A DNA stretch of 64,000 bases from positions 6,950,501 to 7,014,500 of the forward strand of contig NC_081823.1 in the NCBI RefSeq assembly GCF_030704535.1, written 5' to 3'. This DNA is from Vitis vinifera. Lineage: Eukaryota; Streptophyta; Magnoliopsida; Vitales; Vitaceae. Every line of letters starts with the position of its first letter. The stretch's first letter is position 1. Shown here piece by piece: positions 59,701-64,000 of this stretch. Both the position numbers and the translations under genes were made by a program. Under the pieces are notes generated by a model. The model was not told the DNA's origin and did not search any database. It saw nothing but the letters and a program-made list of their open reading frames with translations.

Positions 59701-59801
59701 CATTCTCATATTAAACATCATGGATTGCCTATAACCTGATGTGGATTTTTTCTCTTCAATTTATGCAGGTCTACAAATTAAGCCGGATTTTAAGAATATG
59801 A
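23706..59801 (+). CDS. SBE3: 1,4-alpha-glucan branching enzyme, class 3 (plastid)
   Basis: Twenty-one exons: 23706-23977, 24935-25006, 25258-25322, 25838-26515, 27427-27599, 27691-27780, 28366-28441, 34901-35008, 36179-36269, 36488-36589, 38266-38368, 39015-39152, 39278-39349, 39478-39582, 44166-44243, 44316-44423, 44765-44845, 52551-52655, 58853-58938, 59052-59106, 59769-59801. They total 2,691 bases (896 residues). The Ser/Arg-rich start is plastid-transit-like. A CBM48-type module (VGDFNGW, 144-150) precedes the GH13 barrel: region I DIVHSYS (484-490), region II DGFQFHS (550-556), region III TIAEDA (E609), region IV AENHNQ (675-680). Canonical plant branching enzymes have GFRFD and ESHDQ in II and IV, so nucleophile and stabiliser Asp are His555 and Asn679 here. 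The end reads [18 protein letters not shown]. This matches Arabidopsis At3g20440 (EMB2729/BE1)-type proteins, with disputed activity. ATG 23706 is the first in frame. Gene size is due to retroelements in introns. Confidence 0.93.
24008..24930. other. Intron 1 of the branching enzyme gene with imperfect internal repeats
   Basis: The intron contains a repeated motif with GTGCGTTTGGTTG(A/C)TGAGAA-type words (about 24010-24040, 24125-24145, 24395-24420) followed by GAAATTGAA/GGAAAATT. It looks like three degenerate copies of one sequence of about 190-270 bases. No gene. Confidence 0.35.
26701..27510 (+). repeat. Tandem duplication including the 5' half of exon 5
   Basis: A segment of about 390 bases is repeated: unit A about 26701-27090, unit B about 27091-27510. 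Both contain TTGAAAATAATTGATGTTGCTTC, given here in parts TTGAAAATAATTG and ATGTTGCTTC, a CTATCAT-AAGTAATAT block and the exon start. Unit B ends in the real exon 5 (27427). Unit A ends in a pseudo-exon at about 27024-27110. Confidence 0.8.
27024..27110 (+). pseudogene. Duplicated half-exon (pseudo-exon 5) of the branching enzyme
   Basis: After a CAG acceptor, the sequence reads in the exon phase as [18 protein letters not shown], then [11 protein letters not shown] and a stop. The real exon 5 reads [18 protein letters not shown] and then AHRWKN. The similarity ends after the RWK codons, so the duplicate has no donor that would keep the frame. If spliced in, it would end the protein about 29 residues later. 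Most likely silent. Confidence 0.75.
29111..30115 (+). mobile_element. Non-autonomous L1-type LINE copy with target duplication
   Basis: The insert is bounded by ATATTGAACATCAAA at 29096-29110 and again at 30116-30130, a 15-base direct repeat. Its right end is TTTACCTATCAAAAA followed by the repeat. The last about 90 bases (TTGGCATTTGGTGC, GTATACTTTGTGTGTACTTT) resemble the 3' end of the LINE at 34480-34569. No intact coding sequence; the body lacks reverse transcriptase, so the copy is probably an internally deleted LINE mobilised by a full one. Confidence 0.85.
31318..31764 (+). pseudogene. Copia gag fragment, truncated by deletion
   Basis: The frame starts [17 protein letters not shown] and continues through [38 protein letters not shown] and LSTYIGQIS, matching the N-terminal part of plant copia gag (DUF4219/UBN2 region). 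From about 31725 on the frame leaves gag and runs into RNase H DNA out of frame, ending at 31764. Not functional for packaging as it stands. Confidence 0.85.
31723..31951 (+). pseudogene. Copia RNase H C-terminal fragment
   Basis: Reads [18 protein letters not shown], then [23 protein letters not shown] and the typical C-terminal tail, the last about 75 residues of a copia polyprotein. It is fused after the gag sequence in a different frame, so it has no start of its own. The element is non-autonomous. Confidence 0.85.
33051..34569 (+). mobile_element. 5'-truncated L1 LINE with target duplication
   Basis: Bounded by AAATATTATAGAAAAA at 33035-33050 and 34570-34585. Contains the end of a reverse transcriptase ORF2: about 33271-33420 reads like [18 protein letters not shown], followed by a zinc-finger RVT-type region ([19 protein letters not shown] and [16 protein letters not shown], 34001-34160), with several frame breaks and stops. 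The end is CTATCAAAAAAAA. A shorter LINE tail is nested at 33080-33270. It is a dead copy. Confidence 0.88.
33080..33270 (+). mobile_element. Very short LINE 3' end nested in another LINE
   Basis: The 11-base word ATAGTGAGGTT occurs at 33069-33079 and 33271-33281, splitting the host LINE's reading frame. Between lies about 190 bases ending in CCAAAAATAAAAAAATAAAA, an A-rich tail, with TTCTTTTAATACAATTG before it, as in L1 3' ends. The host frame is continuous when the insert is ignored. Confidence 0.75.
35767..36097. mobile_element. MITE in intron 8 of the branching enzyme gene
   Basis: The left end GAACCTATTTGAGAGATGATTCT (23 bases; written as GAACCTATTTGAGAG then ATGATTCT) pairs with the right end AGAATCACTCCCAAATGGGTTA as an imperfect inverted repeat. 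TAA flanks both ends (35764-35766 and 36098-36100). It is 331 bases long, non-coding, with GGAAAGCGCTTCC-AGCATTAGGAAGCGCTTTT near the right end forming a hairpin-prone tract. Confidence 0.7.
36699..37751. mobile_element. Probable non-autonomous transposon with a tRNA-like block
   Basis: Left end CAAGGAAGAAAAATTGCG and right end ATACTTTAATCCTTG share CAAGG termini and a subterminal inverted stretch (AAAATATCAGTG against CACTAATATTTC-like). In the interior a 124-base unit is repeated twice in tandem (36850 and 36974 starts; CACCAAACACAT, GTGCATTTTAAAAAAAATT). On the minus strand 37059-37114 reads GGGTTCAAGCCC (B-box-like) with TTGCCCAAGTGG (A-box-like) upstream, so it resembles a tRNA-derived Pol III promoter. 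No target duplication is certain. Confidence 0.4.
40085..43560 (-). mobile_element. Degenerate Ty1/copia element, antisense
   Basis: On the minus strand, reading from right to left, are a gag-pre-integrase block near 43007-42807 ([20 protein letters not shown]), a degraded integrase region near 42710-42022, and at the left an RNase H end at 40525-40110 ([10 protein letters not shown] to NVLHGIY type; [15 protein letters not shown]). Stops and frame shifts break all of them. LTRs were not found with confidence. A LINE fragment lies inside at about 40710-41235. Confidence 0.7.
40710..41235 (+). mobile_element. LINE 3' fragment nested in the copia remnant
   Basis: The sense-strand words [10 protein letters not shown] and [14 protein letters not shown] around 40740-40830 are the degraded zinc-finger/RVT end of L1 ORF2. 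The end ATATACATCATGTGTACCTTGTGC (split ATATACATCATG / TGTACCTTGTGC) followed by TACCCAAAAAAAAAAAA matches other L1 tails here. A CA dinucleotide microsatellite at about 41168-41192 sits before the tail. No clear target duplication. Confidence 0.6.
44244..44315 (+). other. Short GC-AG intron in the branching enzyme gene
   Basis: The exon ends in GGGCATCCAAAG followed by GCAGGT, and the acceptor is TTTTCCCAG before AGGATTGAATTC. Only this cut joins GHPK to RIEF in phase; the GT cut after GCAG (44247/44248) leads to a stop. So the intron is 72 bases with a GC donor, in the AG-GC context usual for such introns. Confidence 0.85.
45005..45500 (-). mobile_element. Ty1/copia RNase H fragment, antisense
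   Basis: Minus-strand translation gives a [18 protein letters not shown] block near 45400-45345, then [18 protein letters not shown] near 45325-45270, and [17 protein letters not shown] near 45130-45080. These are consecutive parts of copia RNase H, with frame breaks. It is a different copy from the fragment at 46000-46155. Confidence 0.65.
45717..45741. repeat. CA/CG dinucleotide microsatellite
   Basis: A run of CACACGCACACGCGCGCACA type repeats lies between copia fragments. No gene. Confidence 0.7.
45956..46156 (-). mobile_element. Copia RNase H end with LTR edge, antisense
   Basis: On the minus strand the frame reads [16 protein letters not shown] at about 46150-46103, then QLVDIFTKG, then a purine tract and the TG of an LTR (TGTAGGAAATCAATAG) whose edge is about 45955, extending leftwards. 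Its sequence is unlike the LTR at 51113-51399, so these ends belong to different elements. Confidence 0.6.
46157..47868 (+). mobile_element. L1 LINE ORF2 fragment in the copia nest
   Basis: Begins at the reverse-transcriptase block [20 protein letters not shown] and continues with FVDVTLVFF where active L1 enzymes carry a F-ADD catalytic motif; the two Asp are not both present. Then a 403-codon open frame (46768-47979) holds the end of the polymerase and a zinc-finger RVT region ([18 protein letters not shown]). No 3' tail or target duplication was found. Its 5' part is missing and a stop separates the first frame. Dead copy. Confidence 0.8.
47870..51399 (-). mobile_element. Ty1/copia element, 5' half (LTR, gag, protease, integrase), antisense
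   Basis: A right LTR, 51113-51399, reads on the minus strand TGTGGAAATCC to TTTTCACA and is followed by the primer-binding site TGGTATCAAAGC at 51112-51101. Leftwards lie gag (about 50940-50080; [20 protein letters not shown]), protease/pre-integrase (49596-49174; [31 protein letters not shown]) and integrase end (48478-48194; [15 protein letters not shown]). Many breaks are present: the protease motif has DLGA where DSGA is usual. No reverse transcriptase follows; a LINE lies there. Confidence 0.85.
51400..51900 (-). mobile_element. Copia RT/RNase H fragment beside the LTR
   Basis: The minus-strand frame at 51767-51555 reads [20 protein letters not shown], then [19 protein letters not shown] and [13 protein letters not shown], the conserved end of copia reverse transcriptase. 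It then runs into a RNase H block up to NMVIARS at the 51399/51400 edge. The LTR at 51113-51399 starts exactly where this frame stops, so that element inserted into this one. Confidence 0.75.
53030..53110 (+). mobile_element. Short LINE reverse-transcriptase fragment
   Basis: About 27 codons in frame read [18 protein letters not shown], matching the L1 RT block that includes the first catalytic Asp (KVD-KAYD-WDF pattern). Ends are unclear. Non-functional. Confidence 0.6.
54347..58303 (+). mobile_element. L1 LINE, 3'-truncated, with ORF1 and start of ORF2
   Basis: ORF1 starts near 54347 ([20 protein letters not shown]) and holds a DUF4283-type region ([23 protein letters not shown]), then runs on through several frames to about 56680. 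ORF2 begins near 56683 with a short start and an immediate stop, then an endonuclease block ([37 protein letters not shown], 57090-57150), a linker (57504-57716) and the start of RT (57732-58250; [43 protein letters not shown]). It ends at about 58303 without a tail. Many breaks. Loss of the 3' end is unlike ordinary 5' truncation of LINEs. Confidence 0.85.
59554..59590 (+). other. Possible alternative last exon of the branching enzyme
   Basis: TTTGTTTCAG precedes GGTGTTATTGGAGAG, which would give [12 protein letters not shown] and a stop. It could replace the last exon 59769-59801 ([10 protein letters not shown]). The latter fits the family better, so I treat this as an optional or cryptic end. 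Confidence 0.35.
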
Positions 59802-61234
59802 GGCCCTTCATGTTCTCATATGGCCTTGCTATGCAGAGTATATGATTTCTCAGAGAAAATATGACGAACCTGGTGGACATTCATTAAGCTTGTATGGCTT
59901 GTGTGCATCACTTCCTTTCCTAGTCAGACGAAGACTGGAGTTGGTGGTGGAGTTTCATAATTCAGCAACCAAATTAGCATATAAGGAAGAACTATAGCTA
60001 TGGTCATTGTGGGAGCTGCACACAACAATGCTGCCATGGTTGGACTGATCACTTCTCTAAGAAGCTCTGGTACATTTATGCTGGAGACTGATCTTTTCTG
60101 CCAATTTGAAGATAACATATTGGATGGTCTTGCTGCTCTAATGAATTGCTCCTTTGGAGCAATGGAGTGGAGGGCTTTGAGACACCACTACTTGACTACC
60201 CAACTTCTTGGTGAATGTACTTGTTTATAAAGGAAAATGGTCTATTGTGTTATAAGAACAGACAATGACTCGAGTTTTAGAGAACTGAGGCCACCATGTA
60301 TCTCATACAAGCTGGAGTTTTGAACGGTTGCTGGTTTAACCATGTCAACTTTCTAAATTTATAGAGTGGATTTGAAATTAATTATTATTTTAATGTGCTA
60401 CTTTAAGCTTATTTTATTTATTTTAATCCTTCAATAAAAAAAAAATATGAAATTGCATTAGTTTTTAATTAATTTTTATTTTTTTTATAATATAATTAAA
60501 TATGAAAAAATTATTTTTCTTAACAATTTTTTTTCATCTTTTCTTAATACTTTTTCGAGTAACCCTCAAATTCAATATGCACTCATCTTCCATCTTTTTT
60601 CTCCATTTCTTTTCTTCCATTCTCTCTAAAACCCTAACATAATTTAAAAAAAAGAAATTTGTGTTTTTTTTTTAACAATATAAATAAATAAATATCTCTA
60701 CTATACTAAAGTGCATTTTTATCATTTTTTTTTTTTCTATGTTTTCATTTTTCGAGGTTTCGAAATGAGACATCGAGAAATGTGTTCAAAACTATAAGGT
60801 TAGATAGTTTTTGAAGTGTTCAACACTATACCTTCTAATGCTTTCAAGGACATCCGATGTGTACCTTACACTTATATAATATTTTTGGTACGTGAAAATG
60901 TGTGGTGACATCTATTCTCATGTTTGAATAATTTAAATAATAATAAAAATGAAATCAACAATGAGAAATGAAATCTTATTTATAAGTGAGATTTAAGGGG
61001 CATTTTGATTATCTGGTGCAAGTTATTTTAAAAATATTTTTCAAGGATTCAAAAATCAAAAAACCTTTTTGGATAAATCATTTTTTAAATAATGTTTTTA
61101 TTTTGATTTTGAAAAAATAAATTATAAATACAATTTATATATTATAAAATAAATTTAATCCAAGTCTTATTAAAAATAAAGTAAAAATGAATATTTTTTA
61201 ATAAAAATATGAGTAGTAATATTATGATAAAATC

Positions 61235-61265
<31 letters not shown>

Positions 61266-62667
61266 TATAAAAATATAGATATTAACATCTTATAAAGTAT
61301 AATTGCTTTATTTTGTTAAAAATAAATAATAATAATTTACAATTAATAAGTGCTAATACTATTTTTAAAAATTATTAAACTTATTATTTTATTTTTAAAA
61401 ATTACTGTTTAAGAACAACATCCAAACAAAGGTATTAATTTTTTAAAATAAATTTGTCTTTAAATCACAAGCTCAAATAATTTTTTATTATTTAGCAAAA
61501 AGACTCTTAGAGACGTTTTTTTTTTAAAAAAAAAAAAAGAAAAAAATATTTTAAATTATATATAGTGTAAGAGTATTTTTATAAATAAAAATAAAATATT
61601 ATTTTAAATTATATGTACAAATATTATTACCATTTTTTATTTTATTTTCATTCTTATTATTACTTAATATTGAAATTGAAACAAAGAATCGTTTCAACCC
61701 TCGATTCCTATATACATCCAATAGTAATAATTAAAATTATTAAATTCATCCTCATTCAAGGAAAAAAAATGAATAAAGAGAAATTTTCCATTTTTTATTT
61801 CCATATATCAAACATGGCCTTAACGATACTAGACGGTATTAATGATTAAGCGTTTGGATAGGGGAGGCGGACTGATGCTTCCGCATTACTTAAAATTTTT
61901 TCTGTTATAATATTTCATGGATTTGGAATGGTCCTGAATGTTGGGAGAATCACACGCCTTTCACGAATCAAAGGCTTTCAGAGCTTACAAGTTACAAGTT
62001 ACAACTACATGGTAACAACAAAGGTAACAAAACAAGTACAAAGAAAAAATAAATAAATAAAAAAATAAAAAATTTTAAAATTAACAATTTCACCCTCATT
62101 TCATTTATTTTAACTTTAATTTTTTTGATACAAAAATTAAATAATTTTAAAATATATAAATTTTTAATTAGTTTTTATCTTATTTATATTTTTTTTATAA
62201 TATAATTAAATATGAGAAAATTATTTTGTTTATAAAGTTTTTTTTTATTTTTTTGATACTTGAAACCAAACATAACCTTAATTTCTTTTATTTTTTTCTC
62301 GGGTTTGTATAGTATAATTCAAAATTTTCTCAAATAGATAGAATTAAAGAAAATATAGAAGAGAGTTTGACAATGGAAAAATAAAAAGGATAATGTCATT
62401 AGATAAAAAAAATATAACATAAAAAGTAAAATATTGATTTTAATGACATACGATGATACGAAAGGTATAGAGAAAATAGCCTGCGCTCCCACGCACGAGA
62501 CACGCACGTGGAGCTGGGCCTTTTACCCCCTCCGAAAATGGAACTGTCCCCCTCTAAAGAAATCAACTGACAGACGAACCAGGGCGAGAAACTGAAGGAA
62601 AGTACAAGAAACAGAGGAAGAAAGTGAGAGAGAGAAAGAAGGGCCTTCGATATCTGCATCTTTGGCC
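59802..62667. other. 3' flank of the branching enzyme and intergenic DNA
   Basis: 59802 to about 60440 is probable 3' untranslated sequence with AATAAA at 60433-60438. An open frame at 60000-60230 has no known domain and I do not call it. From 60440 the DNA is AT-rich with MITE-like ends (about 62040-62280, right end GAAACCAAACATAACC) and an AT microsatellite at 61241-61265. 62460-62667 is GC-richer and probably the promoter/leader of the next gene. Confidence 0.5.
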
Positions 62668-62847
62668 ATGGCGAACCTGCCTCAATCGCTATCCATGAAT
62701 GCCCCCTTCGGAGGTCCGCCCTCTTCGGCGGCCAACCCCGCCGGAGCTCAGGTCAACAAGGAACGGAAGTTGGCGTCCGCCGAGAATTTGGTGCTCGAAC
62801 TCAGCAATCCTGAACTTCGTGAAAACGCTCTTCTTGAACTCTCTAAG
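62668..62847 (+). CDS. CNOT9: CCR4-NOT complex subunit 9 (RCD1/CNOT9-like), first exon, partial
   Basis: The only coding exon in the window, 60 codons from ATG 62668 to the GT donor after 62847. It encodes MANLPQSLSMNAPFGGPPSS, a Gly/Ala/Pro-rich plant leader, then KERKLASAENLVLELSNPEL and RENALLELSK, which matches the start of plant CNOT9 (Rcd1) armadillo-repeat proteins. CNOT9 is a scaffold subunit of the CCR4-NOT deadenylase, which removes poly(A) tails. The next expected exon, beginning with a KRELFQDLAPLLW-like sequence, is not present up to 64000, so the first intron is over 1.1 kb and the gene continues beyond. Upstream is a GC-richer leader with GAGAGAGAGAAAG repeats. Confidence 0.85.
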
Positions 62848-64000
62848 GTAGAATCATTCTCTGTATACTCATCCAAGAGTTATTGTTTTGTTTTGGTTTG
62901 GTTTTCTTTATTGTTTTCGTACGTTGATATTTGTTTGATTGCTGACATGTTGGAGAGCAGTGAGTGATAATTAGGAATCTTGATGACAGGTGTGGTAGAA
63001 ATAGTTGAAATGTGATTCCATTTTTTCTTTCCTCAGCAACCTAACGGATCATTAGGGTTTCAATCTTTCGTGCGTATATTGGATTAGAAGTATATTAAGC
63101 GTGGAAAAGTAGGTTTTCTTTTAATGTCTGTTTTGTTGTTTATATCTTCAACTATCCAGTATAAGGTTCATTAGATAGGATATTCGGGTGAGAGATTTAT
63201 CTTGCAATTGGGTGCAGAGAAAACTAAGGCAAAGAAAAGAGAAATTAATTTTGGGTCTTGTGTTCTCTGTTGTATTGGTTTGTAAAGAAAATGAAACGTA
63301 TTAGCTAAGCCAAATATTTGTGTTAGTCTCCATTGGATGGAGGTCTTTGGTCTTTTTATTACTTTGGTCTTTTTATTACCAGGCAAAAGTTTAAGATCTA
63401 AAATGCTAGTTCTTTTCCGTTTCACCCATCCTCAGTAAAGAAGTGAAGTGGAATTTGGTTTCAAACCGTTCTCATTTAGCATGCTTTTATGCGTTTATGA
63501 ATGGATGTCATGGTATGAATTAAGTTTGATTTTGTTTTTTTTTTCCTCAAGTTTTGGGAATAGGGAGTAGCATAAATGACATGCAAACTGATAAATAGGC
63601 ATTCATTTTTGGTTAGTTACATGTGGTATCTGCGATATTTGATTTTTGATGGTTTGGTTCTCAGTTTTACAAATTTGTAAATGCACAAAATTGTAATACT
63701 GCATGTTTGATGGGTTATGACTAATTGTGAGGTTTTTGTTTGTTACTTCAAGAACTTGAGCAAATTTCCAAGTGAGTTTAATGTATGAGAATGGTAATTT
63801 TTTTTTTTTTGATATGCAAAACAAAGAGTATATATAAAAAAAGAAATGTCAAAACATCGTCCCAAAATATACAGGAAGTATGTGTATAAGAATAGTAAAA
63901 TAAGCTGGTTTCTATACTTGAAAGGGCAAGAATAGGATTTTCTGGACCAGGGTATGATAAAGCATTTATTCAGATGGATGGCTGGGGGTTTTGACCTTAT
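62848..64000 (+). other. First intron of the CNOT9-like gene (to window end)
   Basis: No further coding exon was seen up to the end of the window. The sequence has ordinary plant intron composition with T-rich tracts; nothing else recognised. Confidence 0.6.

Noticed and set aside
60000-60230. 76-codon open frame after the branching enzyme stop
   Set aside because: Lies in the likely 3' untranslated region, no domain or splice context recognised.
1-64000. CRISPR arrays, rRNA genes, or bacterial-type operons
   Set aside because: No regular short repeats with unique spacers, no rRNA-like sequence, and gene structure is clearly plant nuclear.

Overview
The window is nuclear DNA from a flowering plant. 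It is AT-rich, genes have short exons with plant GT-AG introns, and long stretches are Ty1/copia, L1 LINE and MITE debris. The protein and transposon families, and introns swollen by retrotransposons, fit grapevine (Vitis) best. That species call comes from recognition, not from a search.

Layout: (1) 1-8.6 kb holds two intronless STIG1-like genes on the minus strand, inside a duplicated segment with a third, gene-less relic. A compact non-coding LTR retrotransposon sits between them. (2) 8.6-14.2 kb is AT-rich intergenic DNA full of one MITE family. (3) 14.27-15.79 kb is a three-exon DOMON/cytochrome b561 gene. (4) 17.47-21.85 kb is a seven-exon PLP-homeostasis gene (YggS/PROSC family). (5) 23.7-59.8 kb is one gene, a class-3 1,4-alpha-glucan branching enzyme. 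Its 21 exons add up to 2,691 coding bases (896 residues, in phase), spread over about 36 kb. Four introns of roughly 4.6-7.7 kb carry complete, nested and broken retroelements. (6) 62.67 kb to the end begins a CNOT9/RCD1-like CCR4-NOT subunit; only its first coding exon is in the window.

The genes are not functionally linked to each other; this is ordinary plant gene order. The two STIG1 copies are the only related pair.

I found no bacterial-style system, CRISPR array or rRNA gene. The observations most worth checking are: the branching enzyme's substituted GH13 catalytic residues (nucleophile Asp to His, stabiliser Asp to Asn); a GC-AG intron in the same gene; a tandemly duplicated half-exon that would act as a poison exon; a copia element whose gag is joined out of frame to the end of RNase H, with nearly identical LTRs; and several elements with exact target-site duplications that allow ordering of events. 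Exon boundaries come from splice consensus and reading-frame continuity, without transcript evidence.
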